A stretch of 51,245 nt of DNA from Acidobacteriaceae bacterium (GCA_003132445.1 PKXU01000065.1:1-51245); one strand, 5' to 3'; positions 1-8,395 are shown, numbered from the stretch's first letter. The notes: generated by a model not told the origin, from the sequence alone. Made by a program: numbers and translations.

Positions 1-826
1 TGCGGGTGATGGGCGTGACCGTGGTGAGGCTGGAGAACCAATACTTTCCGGCGCGAATGGTTTCGGTACGAATGTTGGGCAGGACGAAATCGATGGTGGT
101 GGTGATGGAATCGGCGTCGGCGTAGAGGCGCAATAGTTTGTAGGGCGCGGAGTTGGAACTGGGGGTGTGCGCGCTCATGCGAAAGCCATTCGGGATGGGC
201 TCGAAGTTTTTGTGCTTCTCGTGAATGCTGTGTTGACTACGCCACCACCACGCCTGATGGACGAATGGGCCGTGCGCTGGGTCCATGAGGCCGATGATTC
301 CGTGATCGATGCTGACGGGCATTTCGGCTTGCAGGTAGGCCAATTTGTATTTGCTGCTGAATTTTTCGATTTGCGGCGAAGGCTCGGGAGCTTCTGTTCG
401 CGGGACGAATCCCGCGCCGGGCGGAGCGGGATCTGGGATGAAAGCCCAAATAAAACTGTCCTGTTCTTCACAGGCATAACTGCCCGCGTAGATGCGATCC
501 ACTTTCAGGTTTTGATCGGCGGTGAGCGAGGGGATGAGTTGACACTGGCCGTCGTGGACATCGAATTGCCATCCGTGATAGCCGCACTCGAGATTTTCTC
601 CGTCGAAGCGGCCGCAGTTCAGGGGCATGCCACGATGCGGGCAGGAATCGCGCAGGGCGAAGGGCTGGCCCAGGCGGTCACGGCCGATGACGAGCGGAAT
701 CTCCAACAGAGTTGCCTTGTACAGCTTGTTGCGATGAACCCGATCGGCGGGCAGGGCGCGATACCAGAAGCCGGCCAGCATGAGAGAGTCGGGCGCCTGG
801 CGTTGTGGGAGATCGAGTTCGGGCAT
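1..826 (-). CDS. Rieske [2Fe-2S] non-heme iron oxygenase, alpha-subunit type (partial, runs off window start)
   Basis: The first 275 codons of a gene read leftward and cut by the window edge, translated here by hand. It starts at the ATG at 826-824 (MPELDLPQRQ). Residues 62-84 give the Rieske cluster ligands CPH (Cys62, His64) and CGYHGW (Cys81, His84). Residues 182-190, DPAHGPFVH, match the mononuclear-iron His pair (His185, His190) of PaO/vanillate-demethylase-type oxygenases. The family inserts oxygen into, or demethylates, aromatic or cyclic substrates using an external reductase; the substrate cannot be read from this part. It is divergent from the MFS carrier at 993, across 166 bases holding two repeat arrays, so uptake and oxidation of one compound is possible but unproven. 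The iron-ligand carboxylate lies beyond the window. Confidence 0.87.
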   Translation of the reverse strand, partial: MPELDLPQRQAPDSLMLAGFWYRALPADRVHRNKLYKATLLEIPLVIGRDRLGQPFALRDSCPHRGMPLNCGRFDGENLECGYHGWQFDVHDGQCQLIPSLTADQNLKVDRIYAGSYACEEQDSFIWAFIPDPAPPGAGFVPRTEAPEPSPQIEKFSSKYKLAYLQAEMPVSIDHGIIGLMDPAHGPFVHQAWWWRSQHSIHEKHKNFEPIPNGFRMSAHTPSSNSAPYKLLRLYADADSITTTIDFVLPNIRTETIRAGKYWFSSLTTVTPITR

Positions 827-837
827 GGCGGGATTTT

Positions 838-866
838 TGATTGCTGATTGCTGATTGCTGATTTGA
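838..866. repeat. Tandem 7-bp repeat (ATTGCTG) upstream of the Rieske gene
   Basis: Three units of the heptamer ATTGCTG followed by a partial fourth lie directly upstream of the Rieske oxygenase start. Degenerate relatives (CTGATTATTGATTG) occur near 15870 and 9640. The array occupies the place of the leader or promoter of the Rieske gene. It looks like a simple-sequence repeat; no function is evident. Confidence 0.7.
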
Positions 867-913
867 AAACATATGCTAGCATCCGCGGGACTTTGGGGCT
901 GCGAGAAACTTAA

Positions 914-978
914 CCACAGAGGGCACGGAGTTCACAGAGGACACCCTAATTTCACAGAGGGTACCGAGTCTATAGAGG
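914..978. repeat. Imperfect tandem repeat of CACAGAGG(G/A)CACxGAG type
   Basis: CCACAGAGGGCACGGAGTT is followed by TTCACAGAGGACACC and TTCACAGAGGGTACCGAG. This gives about three imperfect copies of an 18-25 base unit, ending just before the MFS start at 993. It occupies the 5' leader of that gene, so its transcript would carry the repeat. Confidence 0.65.
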
Positions 979-992
979 ATGAGTTGAGCTGA

Positions 993-2222
993 ATGGAATT
1001 GATTGGTCACTTTCGAAGGTTGACTCCGGGGCAGCGCAATACGTTTATCGCATGTTTTCTGGGGTGGTCGCTGGATGCGTTTGATTTTTTTATTCTGACA
1101 TTTTGCATCAGCGCGCTGGCTACGCAGTTTCAGGCGAAAGTTTCCGCCGTGACTGAGGCTGTGTTCATTACTTTGGCTTTTCGCCCGGTGGGAGCATTTC
1201 TCTTTGGAATGATGGCCGACCGGTTTGGCCGCCGTTTAACACTCATGGCGGACATCATTGCCTATTCGGTCTTCGAATTGGCGTCGGCTTTTGCTCCGTC
1301 ACTGAAGATATTTATTATTACGCGGGCATTGTTCGGAATTGCCATGGGCGGCGAATGGGGCGTGGGCGCGGCGCTGGCGTTTGAGACGCTACCCGCGGAG
1401 AAGCGGGGATTTTTCTCCGGCCTGCTGCAGGAAGGTTACGCCGTGGGTTTTTTGATGGCAGCGTTAGCTTACGGAATTTTCTTCCAGTTGGTGGGTTGGA
1501 GGGGAATGTTTGTGATTGGGGCGCTGCCTGCTTTTCTGGTGATTTACATTCGCTCGACGGTGGACGAATCCCCGGCGTGGTTGCAAGGACGCGTTTCAAG
1601 AAATGCGGAGAGCGGACTAAAGACGGACATCGTCAAGTTTATTGGTCCGTTTTTGCTTATGACGTTGCTGATGTTTGCATTTAATTCTTTCAGCCACGGT
1701 ACGCAAGACCTTTATCCCACGTTTTTGACCAAGGGGCATCAACTTGGGCCTCACCCAGTGATGTTGATTGCGGTAATCGCCAATATCGGAGCGCTGTTGG
1801 GCGGCATTCTATTTGGCAACTGGTCGGAACGAATTGGCCGACGCCGGGCCATTGTGATCGCGGCACTGCTGGCGATTCCAGTGATCCCGCTCTGGGCGTA
1901 TTCGCAGACAGTTCCCATGCTGGCGCTGGGCGGATTTCTGATGCAATTTATGGTGCAGGGAGCGTGGGGCGTGATCCCGGCGCATCTCAACGAATTGTCG
2001 CCGCCGGCGGTGCGCGGAACGTTTCCGGGGCTCGCGTATCAGCTGGGAAATTTTCTTTCTTCGAAGAATTCGGTTTTACAAGCGAAACTCGTGGAACAAC
2101 GCTATGGCGGAGGTTATCCTCCAGTGCTCGCTTGGACGGTGCTGATCGTAGCCAGTTTGGTAGCGATGGTAACATGGGGCGGCAAAGAAAACCGCGGGGC
2201 GGACTTGTCGGAGACAAAGTAG
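993..2222 (+). CDS. MFS transporter, sialate/carboxylate:H+ symporter-like
   Basis: A 409-residue major facilitator with about 12 membrane segments, acting in the inner membrane. The opening GWSLDAFDFFIL in TM1 is typical of the metabolite:proton symporter (SHS/AAHS) branch. The MFS motif A appears after TM2 as MADRFGRRLTL and again, degenerate, between TM7-8 as GNWSERIGRRRAI, as expected for a duplicated six-helix fold. The length is normal. Substrate is likely an organic acid or acidic sugar; sequence alone does not decide. It is divergent from the Rieske oxygenase, which favours an aromatic or carboxylic substrate shared with that enzyme (inference). No strong Shine-Dalgarno is visible before the ATG at 993. 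Confidence 0.85.
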   Translation: MELIGHFRRLTPGQRNTFIACFLGWSLDAFDFFILTFCISALATQFQAKVSAVTEAVFITLAFRPVGAFLFGMMADRFGRRLTLMADIIAYSVFELASAFAPSLKIFIITRALFGIAMGGEWGVGAALAFETLPAEKRGFFSGLLQEGYAVGFLMAALAYGIFFQLVGWRGMFVIGALPAFLVIYIRSTVDESPAWLQGRVSRNAESGLKTDIVKFIGPFLLMTLLMFAFNSFSHGTQDLYPTFLTKGHQLGPHPVMLIAVIANIGALLGGILFGNWSERIGRRRAIVIAALLAIPVIPLWAYSQTVPMLALGGFLMQFMVQGAWGVIPAHLNELSPPAVRGTFPGLAYQLGNFLSSKNSVLQAKLVEQRYGGGYPPVLAWTVLIVASLVAMVTWGGKENRGADLSETK

Positions 2223-2404
2223 CGGGCCGAATCGATATTGTAGGGGATGTGCAAAGGTTGGGAACTGCCGCGAGTAGCACGAAGGAAGCATTGTCAGGTT
2301 CGGCATCCTGTGGTACGGTAAGTAAAATTTCACGCCTGTAATACATTCAGAAGGTCCCGGGCTGTTGTGGTTTGCGTGAATGAGTGTATTCGAGGTGCGC
2401 CACT

Positions 2405-2827
2405 ATGAGAGAAATTATGGATCCCGTCCCAGCCGGAATCTCTGAGAAGGAAAACTTCGCCAACCGGAAACTGATCCGGCCGACTCTGCCCGCGCGGGTG
2501 GACAATCACAACAATCACAATTCTGGTGCGACGGCGGCGCGGGAACGACCGGAGCGTCCGGATCGCGGAGATCGTTCCATGACCGGCGCAGGGAAAAAAG
2601 CGGCGCCTCCCGAGCAGACCAATGCCGAGAATTTTTATTATCAAAAACAGATGCAGTCCCGTACACCGATGGTAATTGTGCTGCGGGACGGAGAAGAAGT
2701 ACATGGCATTATTGAATGGTACGACCGCAATTGCATTAAGGTGAACCGGGAGAATGGCGAGCCCAATCTGATGATCTACAAACCTGCGATCAAGTACATG
2801 TTCAAAGAAGGGGAAAACCAGCGCTAG
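2405..2827 (+). CDS. hfq: Hfq-like Sm-fold RNA chaperone with N-terminal extension
   Basis: Residues ~75-135 form an Sm/Hfq domain: FYYQKQMQSRTPMVIVLRDG, then GEEVHGIIEWYDRNCIKV (Sm1), then LMIYKPAIKYMF (Sm2). Hfq forms a hexameric ring that pairs small RNAs with mRNAs. The usual Sm2 signature YKHA is here YKPA (Lys127-Pro128), so the conserved His is lost. The first ~70 residues are a basic, Asn/His/Arg-rich, probably disordered extension, whereas classical Hfq carries its tail at the C-terminus. I chose ATG 2405 because GAGGTG lies at 2392-2397, seven bases upstream; a GTG at 2384 would add seven residues. It stands alone, with a small hairpin after the stop. Confidence 0.85.
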   Translation: MREIMDPVPAGISEKENFANRKLIRPTLPARVDNHNNHNSGATAARERPERPDRGDRSMTGAGKKAAPPEQTNAENFYYQKQMQSRTPMVIVLRDGEEVHGIIEWYDRNCIKVNRENGEPNLMIYKPAIKYMFKEGENQR

Positions 2828-2829
2828 AC

Positions 2830-2848
2830 GCCCACTTTTTGTGTGGGC
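2830..2848 (+). terminator. Hairpin after hfq (weak terminator)
   Basis: GCCCAC (2830-2835) pairs with GTGGGC (2843-2848) across the loop TTTTTGT, three bases after the hfq stop. There is no clean T-run right after the stem, so it may act as a weak terminator or a 3'-end stabiliser. Confidence 0.45.
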
Positions 2849-2930
2849 ATCAGAGGTCAAATTTTTCTACCTGCAGATCCCATCCTGAAGGACGGGAAGG
2901 ACCTTGACCGTTACGGGGCTGATGCTCCCG

Positions 2931-2959
2931 TTGACAATCTTACTTATCTTCCTTAGCAT
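2931..2959 (+). promoter_or_regulatory. Sigma-70 type promoter of the HU gene
   Basis: A perfect -35 TTGACA (2931-2936) is followed after 17 bases by TAGCAT (2954-2959), four of six matches to TATAAT. It lies 46 bases upstream of the HU GTG start, consistent with strong constitutive expression of a nucleoid protein. Confidence 0.6.
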
Positions 2960-3005
2960 CAATCACTTGAAGCACTATATTTGACCCTGCACGCGGGAGT
3001 CGCTT

Positions 3006-3275
3006 GTGATCAAACTCGACATCATTAACGAAGTGGTGGCCAAGACCGGTATCACCAAGACCAAGGCCGAGTTGGCCGTGGAAACCGTCTTCGAAAGCAT
3101 GAAGAAGGCGCTGGCCGGCGGCAATCGCATTGAGCTGCGGGGATTTGGCGTGTTCAATGTGCGTCCGCGAAAAACGGGGATTGGACGCAACCCGCGCACC
3201 GGAGCTGAAGTGTCCATTCCGCCGGGAAGAGCGGTGCGCTTCAAGCCGGGGAAAGAATTGCAGTCGATCGACTGA
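3006..3275 (+). CDS. HU/IHF family nucleoid DNA-binding protein
   Basis: An 89-residue protein of standard HU length, starting at GTG 3006. The N-terminal helical dimer part (MIKLDIINEVVAKTG) is followed by the signature GFGVFNVRPRKTGIGRNPRTG around residues 46-66, the DNA-bending arm with the intercalating-proline region. The C-terminus is VRFKPGKEL, as in HU. It binds and bends DNA without strong sequence preference in the nucleoid. It is monocistronic behind its own TTGACA promoter and is followed 48 bases downstream by a paired-hairpin repeat. HU and IHF subunits cannot be separated firmly here; HU is preferred. Confidence 0.93.
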   Translation: MIKLDIINEVVAKTGITKTKAELAVETVFESMKKALAGGNRIELRGFGVFNVRPRKTGIGRNPRTGAEVSIPPGRAVRFKPGKELQSID

Positions 3276-3322
3276 GAGCGTGTCTCCGCCAGCGGTCGTT
3301 TTCTTCGACAGCGAACAAAAAA

Positions 3323-3366
3323 CCTCGAGCTGCGCTCGAGGGACAGCCGGGGGCGGCTGTCCCCAC
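3323..3366 (+). repeat. Paired-hairpin repeat, copy 1 (after HU)
   Basis: Hairpin 1 is CCTCGAGC-TGC-GCTCGAGG (3323-3341). Hairpin 2 is GGACAGCCG-GGGG-CGGCTGTCC (3341-3362), followed by CCACA. Copies 2 and 3 at 4565 and 15912 keep hairpin 2 but have different stem sequences in hairpin 1. It starts 48 bases after the HU stop. Possible roles are transcription termination or mRNA 3'-end protection. Confidence 0.75.
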
Positions 3367-3550
3367 ATTTTCAGCTTTCGTCAGTTCCTACATTCTTAGT
3401 TTTCATCATCTGTTTCATCCCAACATAATTTTCGTCGAAACTATTTTGTCGAATCGCGGGCTGACGGTTCTACGCTCCCGGCGCCCGCATTTTCTTCGGT
3501 CGTAGTAGCATCAAAGAAGGCGCTGCACTTCGGTCCCGCGCCCAAGAATC

Positions 3551-4549
3551 ATGCCGGAGCCTGAATCCCCGATTCCCACTTCCACAATTGAGTATTACTA
3601 CGCGCTGCCGCGCCCGACACGGAGGCGGCCGCCTGAGCGGTATTGGCTTCACGCGCTGTTGCTGGCTGCGACTTGCTTCACGACGCTGGTGGTGGGCGCG
3701 CGCATGGAGTTTAACTTCCTGCATAACTTGCCGCCATTTGTTCAGGGCGATGAATGGATTCCATTTTTCCCTCTAGCATGGGTGATCGCGAAGCCCTCGC
3801 GCCTGTTGCTCGGCATTCCATTTTCGGGGACTTTGCTGGTCATTTTGTTCGCGCACGAGATGGGGCATTACCTGTTTTGCCGCTACTACAGAGTGCGCGC
3901 GACGCTTCCCTTCTTTATTCCTGCGCCGACATTGATTGGAACTTTGGGAGCGGTGATACGGATCAAAGCGCCAATTCGATCGCGCGCGGCCTTGTTTGAC
4001 ATTGGCATTGCGGGACCGATCGCGGGATTTGTGGTGGCGGTGGCGACGCTGGCTGTCGCTATGACGCTTTCGAAACCGTTCTCGGCCGGGATGGGTCAGT
4101 CCGTTTTGCAGTTAGGATTTCCGGCGATCTTCCAGGTCGTGCATAGCTTGCTGCACATGATTGCCCCAAGCAATGCCATCGCGGCGCTGCCGCTCACGCG
4201 GATCTACATGCATCCAACGGCCCTGGCAGCATGGGTGGGAATGTTTGCGACGGCGCTGAATCTGCTGCCCAGCAGTCAACTCGATGGGGGACACATCGTG
4301 TACGCGCTGGCGCCGCGAGCGCACCGCGTCGTCTCGTGGATCACCGTGTTCGCGCTCCTCTACCTGGGGCACCTATACGTGGGATGGTACGTATGGGGAG
4401 GTTTATTGATCGCGATGAATGTGGTTACCTATCGGCAGCGGCAAGCCCCGGAATTTCCGCCAATGCCTGCCAACCGGATGGTCCTGGCCGTAGTAGCGAT
4501 GGTGATGCTGATTCTCACTTTCACGATCTCACCGTTCCAGATGAACTGA
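3551..4549 (+). CDS. Site-2 protease family (M50) membrane metalloprotease
   Basis: A 332-residue polytopic membrane protein. The zinc motif HEMGH sits at residues 102-106, and the third ligand lies in LDGGH (Asp245) near residues 244-248, both inside predicted membrane helices as in site-2 proteases. NLLPSSQLDGGH is the classical NxxPxxxLDGG motif. The first ~30 residues are cytoplasmic and Pro/Arg-rich. Such enzymes cleave membrane-bound substrates such as anti-sigma factors, but no sigma/anti-sigma pair lies nearby and the partner is unknown. There is no PDZ domain, so it is not a canonical RseP; it is closer to the compact plant/cyanobacterial EGY-like group. The upstream region to HU (275 bases) holds a hairpin repeat and nothing coding. 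Confidence 0.88.
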   Translation: MPEPESPIPTSTIEYYYALPRPTRRRPPERYWLHALLLAATCFTTLVVGARMEFNFLHNLPPFVQGDEWIPFFPLAWVIAKPSRLLLGIPFSGTLLVILFAHEMGHYLFCRYYRVRATLPFFIPAPTLIGTLGAVIRIKAPIRSRAALFDIGIAGPIAGFVVAVATLAVAMTLSKPFSAGMGQSVLQLGFPAIFQVVHSLLHMIAPSNAIAALPLTRIYMHPTALAAWVGMFATALNLLPSSQLDGGHIVYALAPRAHRVVSWITVFALLYLGHLYVGWYVWGGLLIAMNVVTYRQRQAPEFPPMPANRMVLAVVAMVMLILTFTISPFQMN

Positions 4550-4564
4550 CGGCCGAAAGAGATT

Positions 4565-4607
4565 GCGGAGCTCCGCTCCGCGGACAGCTGGGGGCGGCTG
4601 TCCCCAC
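4565..4607 (+). repeat. Paired-hairpin repeat, copy 2 (after M50 protease)
   Basis: Hairpin 1 is GCGGAGC-TCC-GCTCCGC (4565-4581). Hairpin 2 is GGACAGCTG-GGGG-CGGCTGTCC (4582-4603), with one G-U pair, then CCACA. It starts 16 bases after the protease stop. The hairpin 1 stem differs fully from copy 1 yet still pairs, so structure appears to be conserved rather than sequence. Confidence 0.75.
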
Positions 4608-4614
4608 AAAAACC

Positions 4615-4642
4615 AAAAAAGCTTGGGGCCGATAGCAAAGCT
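4615..4642 (-). terminator. Weak intrinsic terminator of priA
   Basis: On the minus strand a 5-bp stem (AGCTT/AAGCT, 4642-4638 with 4624-4620) is followed by a T-rich run (complement of A4615-A4619). It lies six bases after the priA stop. The stem is short, so this is a tentative call. Confidence 0.35.
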
Positions 4643-4647
4643 GATTC

Positions 4648-7233
4648 TTACATCAGCCAGAGTGCGTCGACGTCGACGATGATTTGGGTGCGCGGAATTT
4701 TCTTCTGCGCGGCGTGCGCCAGCATCGCGCGCAAGGTGGTATTCAATTTTTCGCGGCTGGGCGATTTGAGCACGAAATGGTAGCGATAGTCGCGCTTCAG
4801 GCGCATGATAGGAGCCGCCGCCGGGCCGAGCACACGCACGCCTTCGTGACGAGTCCCTTCGAACCACTTTCCCAGCGTTCCCGACCACTGGAAAGCGTCG
4901 TCAAGTTTGTCGCTGCGAACCAGCACGTTGGCAAGCGCGGAGTAGGGCGGGTAGTGCATCCAACTGCGAAACTGCAGCTCTTTTTCATAGAAGCCGATGA
5001 AGTCATGGCGAGCGGCATACTGCACGGCGTAGTGATCCTGAAAATAAGTCTGCAGCACAACTTTACCCGGAGTTTGTCCGCGGCCAGCGCGACCGGCAAC
5101 CTGCGTCAGTAACTGGAACGTGCGCTCGGCGGCGCGAAAGTCCGGAAGGCCGAGCGCGGCATCGGCGCCGACCACGCCCACCAGGGTTACACCATGAATG
5201 TCGTGACCTTTGGCAATCATTTGCGTCCCCACGAGAAGATCGAGTTCACCTTCGTTCAAAGCGTTTAGCGCGCGCTCGAAATCTTCGTGGCTGCGCACGG
5301 TGTCGCGATCGAGGCGGGCGATGCGCGCTTGCGGAAACATTCCATGGAGCAACTCTTCGAGCTTTTCCGAGCCGGTGCCGAGAAAATACACGTACTCACT
5401 TCCGCAGTGCACACACGATTTCGGCACGGGAGCGGTGAAGCCGCAATAGTGGCAAACCATTTTGTGCTCGCGTTTGTGATGGGTGAGCGCGATGGCGCAG
5501 TTCCGGCATTCCAGTTTTTTGCCGCAGGTGCGGCAGAGAACGACCGGAGAATATCCGCGGCGGTTGAGCAGCACCATGACTTGTTCTTTGCGGTCGAGCC
5601 GTTCTTTGATTTCGGCGGCGAGCTTACGCGAGATGACTTGTTCGTGTCCGGTCTCCTGAAATTCCTGGCGCATGTCGATGATTTCGACTTCTGGCAACGG
5701 CCGTTGCTCAACGCGGTCGGGCAACTCCACCAGTGCGTACTTATTTTTCCTAGCGTTGAAATAAGACTCAAGCGACGGAGTTGCGGAGCCGAGCACGACG
5801 ACGGCGTTCGCCATTTTGGCGCGCATCACGGCGATGTCGCGAGCGTGGTAGCGCGGAGTTTCCTCCTGCTTGTAGGAAGAGTCGTGCTCTTCGTCAACGA
5901 TGATGAGCGCGAGATCGGCCGCAGGAGCGAAGACGGCCGAGCGGGTACCGACGACCATGCGGGCGCCACCGCGCTTAATGCGGTGCCACTGCTCAGCACG
6001 TTCACGGTCGGACAATGCAGAGTGTAGAATGGCGACTTCATCGCCGAAGATCTGGTGCAGGTCGGCTGCGACTGCCGGTGTGAGACCGATTTCGGGGACC
6101 AGTAAAATCGCAGAGCGGCCTGCTTCAAGCACCGCGCGCATGGCGGCCAGGTAAACTGCCGTCTTGCCCGATCCGGTAACGCCGTGCAGCAACATGCCGG
6201 AGAATTTGTGCGCTGCGACATCGTCTTTTATCCGCTTGAGCGCCGACTGTTGGGCGAGATTCAAATCGAAGTCGAAGAGCGATGGCCGCGGCCTGGAACG
6301 TGAGACTGCGAACTCCGCAGGCTCTTCCAGAATCTCGATGAGGCCTCGGCGAGCCAGCGTGGCCAAAGTGGTGCGAGGAATCTCAAGCGATTGCAGCGCG
6401 GAGACTTGAGCTCTTCCGCCCGAAGCGGCCAGGGTCTCGATGAGTGTGCGCTGGTTTTCGTTTAGTTTACCTTCGGCGGATTTCAAAACAGCGATCTTGA
6501 CCGTGCGGGACGCGTCGCGAGGTGCGGAGAGATCTTCGCGAGCCAACCATTTTTTGCGAACCATCGCGGCGAGGAGGGACTTGAATACGCGAGTGGCGGA
6601 ACGCAGCGTCTCTTCGCGGACGAGTCCGGCGGCCCGAGGGGCTAAGGCCTTATCCTTTGCGGATTCTAACGGCACCGCTGAAGCCGAGCCCTTCCCGTTC
6701 GTGACATTGTCAACCGCGCTACTGCGAAATGCGTCCCGTCCGACTCGATTCTCCGAACCGTCGTCGCTATCGGATACGCATGCGGCCAGATAATCGAGGA
6801 CGCGGAATTCGGATGCCTGGTCTTCCGGACTACGCTTTGAACGGGCGGATGATCCGGAGATGCCTGCCTGATGCAGCGCCATCTGGCCCTCGTCGGTGAG
6901 GCGGTAACCGATGGTGCGTTTGAACTCGGCGTTCAGCGGGAGCATAGTGCGGAAGACTTCGCCGAGTGGGACGAGATAGTAATCGGAAATCCAGCGGCCA
7001 AGCTGCAGGAGTTGCTCGTCGAGGACCGGAGTCGCGTCGAGTGCGGCAAGAATATTTTTCGCGGTGACAGAAGGTTTGCGATCGTGTAGTTCTACGACGA
7101 TGCCCGTCATTCGCTGCTGGCGAAATGGGACGAGGATTCGCCCGCCCACAACCGGCGTAGCGTCCGCGGGAATGCGGTACGTGAAGACCATATCCAGCGG
7201 CACGGGGACAGCGACGTCACAGAATTCGGGCAT
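4648..7233 (-). CDS. priA: Primosomal protein N' (replication restart helicase PriA)
   Basis: An 861-residue superfamily-2 helicase that reloads the replisome at stalled forks. The N-terminal 3'-DNA-binding domain (FTYRIPADATPVVGGRILVPF) precedes Walker A GVTGSGKT at 351-358, the DEEHD Walker B and the helicase C motifs. Two zinc clusters are visible (CRTCGKKLECRNC and CHYCG...CVHCG). It is some 130 residues longer than E. coli PriA; the excess lies mainly at ~125-245, between the N-terminal and helicase domains, and part of it (residues ~180-202) is encoded by a dispersed hairpin repeat. It is the last gene of the leftward housekeeping run and starts at ATG 7233, 133 bases after the uracil-DNA glycosylase stop. 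Confidence 0.95.
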   Translation of the reverse strand: MPEFCDVAVPVPLDMVFTYRIPADATPVVGGRILVPFRQQRMTGIVVELHDRKPSVTAKNILAALDATPVLDEQLLQLGRWISDYYLVPLGEVFRTMLPLNAEFKRTIGYRLTDEGQMALHQAGISGSSARSKRSPEDQASEFRVLDYLAACVSDSDDGSENRVGRDAFRSSAVDNVTNGKGSASAVPLESAKDKALAPRAAGLVREETLRSATRVFKSLLAAMVRKKWLAREDLSAPRDASRTVKIAVLKSAEGKLNENQRTLIETLAASGGRAQVSALQSLEIPRTTLATLARRGLIEILEEPAEFAVSRSRPRPSLFDFDLNLAQQSALKRIKDDVAAHKFSGMLLHGVTGSGKTAVYLAAMRAVLEAGRSAILLVPEIGLTPAVAADLHQIFGDEVAILHSALSDRERAEQWHRIKRGGARMVVGTRSAVFAPAADLALIIVDEEHDSSYKQEETPRYHARDIAVMRAKMANAVVVLGSATPSLESYFNARKNKYALVELPDRVEQRPLPEVEIIDMRQEFQETGHEQVISRKLAAEIKERLDRKEQVMVLLNRRGYSPVVLCRTCGKKLECRNCAIALTHHKREHKMVCHYCGFTAPVPKSCVHCGSEYVYFLGTGSEKLEELLHGMFPQARIARLDRDTVRSHEDFERALNALNEGELDLLVGTQMIAKGHDIHGVTLVGVVGADAALGLPDFRAAERTFQLLTQVAGRAGRGQTPGKVVLQTYFQDHYAVQYAARHDFIGFYEKELQFRSWMHYPPYSALANVLVRSDKLDDAFQWSGTLGKWFEGTRHEGVRVLGPAAAPIMRLKRDYRYHFVLKSPSREKLNTTLRAMLAHAAQKKIPRTQIIVDVDALWLM
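6630..6694. repeat. Dispersed palindromic repeat inside priA (copy X)
   Basis: CGGCCCGAGGGGCTAAGGCC...CGGCACCGCTGAAGCCG...GCCCTTC matches the intergenic copy at 16770-16837 over most of its length. The repeat is in frame within priA and encodes residues ~180-202, including AVPLESAKDKALAPRA, in a non-conserved linker. Confidence 0.7.
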
Positions 7234-7326
7234 TGTTGGAAGGATAAATCACGGAAGTGCCGGCGCTCTCGTCGCAAGCATTCTTGCTGCCAGGAGTGCG
7301 GCTCGCGTTTACGACATTTTTTGGTC

Positions 7327-7356
7327 GGGATGCTTCGACTCCGCTCAGCATGACCA
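7327..7356. repeat. CTTCGACTCCGCTCAG-type dispersed repeat
   Basis: GGGATGCTTCGACTCCGCTC then AGCATGACC lies in the gap between the uracil-DNA glycosylase stop and the priA start. Related sequence (CTTCGCTCAGGATGACA and similar) lies at 8311-8395 and 25465-25490. Confidence 0.6.
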
Positions 7357-7366
7357 CGACTTGGGA

Positions 7367-8293
7367 TCACTCATCTTTCTTTGGCGGCTTCAGGCCCAGG
7401 TACTTCATAACCATTTGCAAATCTTTCCAGGCTTCGCCCTTTTGGCGCGGATCGCGCAGAAGAAACGCTGGATGATAGGTTACCGCGAGTTTCGTTCCCT
7501 GCCAGGATGGATCGCTGCTTTGCGCGCCGGCGGGAATAAAGTCATAAAAACGGCCGCGCAGTTCTGACATGGGCGCGTTGATGGCGAGGAGATTTTTCGC
7601 CGCGACCGCTCCCAGCGCGACCACCACTTTCGGCTTGACCACAGCGATCTGTCGCATCAAAAACGGAGAACAGGTTTCGCATTCGTCGCGCTCGGGCGTG
7701 CGATTGCCTGGCGGACGGCACTTCACGATGTTGGCGATGTAGACGTCCTCACGGCGAATGCCCATCGCTTTAATCATGTTGTTGAGCAACTGTCCCGCGC
7801 GGCCTACGAAGGGTTCGCCTTGAGTGTCTTCGTCGGCGCCGGGGCCTTCGCCGACAAACATTAACTCCGCTCGCGGATTGCCCACACCGAAGACGATCTG
7901 TTTCCGGCCTTGCTGATGCAGTTTGCAGCGCACACATTCGCCGAGATCTTCACGAATGAGTTGAAGCGCAGCGATCGGATCAGTGACGTTCTGCTCTGCA
8001 TGCGGGGCTAGAACTCTGAGAATGTTTTCGTTGGCGTCCTTCGCAACTACGACGGATCGTTTCGCGGGCATTTCCTCTCGCAGTTCTTCGTCTCGCAGTT
8101 CCTGGGATGGCAATAAGGCCGGATCATCGGCGTCAGCTTGCACAGTGGCGGATGCATTCGTTCGTGGTTCGCGCCAGTAGAAATCGTAGATGCCCATCTC
8201 GTGGCAGTAGCGCACCCGTTCGGCGAGAGCGCGCCGCAAATCCGGATCAAGAAAAGATGGCATGGGCGGTGTCATTATAGCTGGTAGAACCAT
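7367..8293 (-). CDS. Uracil-DNA glycosylase, family 4/5 (iron-sulfur)
   Basis: This enzyme removes uracil from DNA in base-excision repair. The UDG fold spans residues ~115-305. Motif 1 is [19 protein letters not shown] around 146-164, where GEGPGxxE is the family-4 signature. The [4Fe-4S] ligands are probably Cys120 and Cys123 (CVRC), Cys192 ([10 protein letters not shown]) and Cys208. Motif 2 is [11 protein letters not shown] near the end. The first ~100 residues are a variable extension found in many acidobacterial, mycobacterial and phage-like versions. The start is uncertain: ATG 8293, 8275 or 8263 are all possible and none has a clear Shine-Dalgarno. It lies between coaBC and priA in one orientation. 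Confidence 0.93.
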   Translation of the reverse strand: MVLPAIMTPPMPSFLDPDLRRALAERVRYCHEMGIYDFYWREPRTNASATVQADADDPALLPSQELRDEELREEMPAKRSVVVAKDANENILRVLAPHAEQNVTDPIAALQLIREDLGECVRCKLHQQGRKQIVFGVGNPRAELMFVGEGPGADEDTQGEPFVGRAGQLLNNMIKAMGIRREDVYIANIVKCRPPGNRTPERDECETCSPFLMRQIAVVKPKVVVALGAVAAKNLLAINAPMSELRGRFYDFIPAGAQSSDPSWQGTKLAVTYHPAFLLRDPRQKGEAWKDLQMVMKYLGLKPPKKDE

Positions 8294-8310
8294 GTCGCGG
8301 TGATACGGCA

Positions 8311-8395
8311 GGTATCCCTTCGGCTTCGCTCAGGGCAGGCTTCCGACTGCGTCACTCCGCGCTTCGCTGCGGACTGACTTCGCTCAGGATGACAA
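8311..8395. repeat. CTTCGCTCAGG dispersed repeat, double copy
   Basis: Between coaBC and the uracil-DNA glycosylase, CTTCGGCTTCGCTCAGG (near 8319) and ACTTCGCTCAGGATGACA (8378-8395) repeat the same core. The pair fills most of the 118-base gap. Confidence 0.6.

Noticed and set aside
3130..3399. Second frame overlapping HU
   Set aside because: Shadow of the HU gene, ends in the hairpin repeat.
5287..6027. Plus-strand frame of 246 codons over priA
   Set aside because: Antisense to the PriA helicase and zinc motifs; no independent support.
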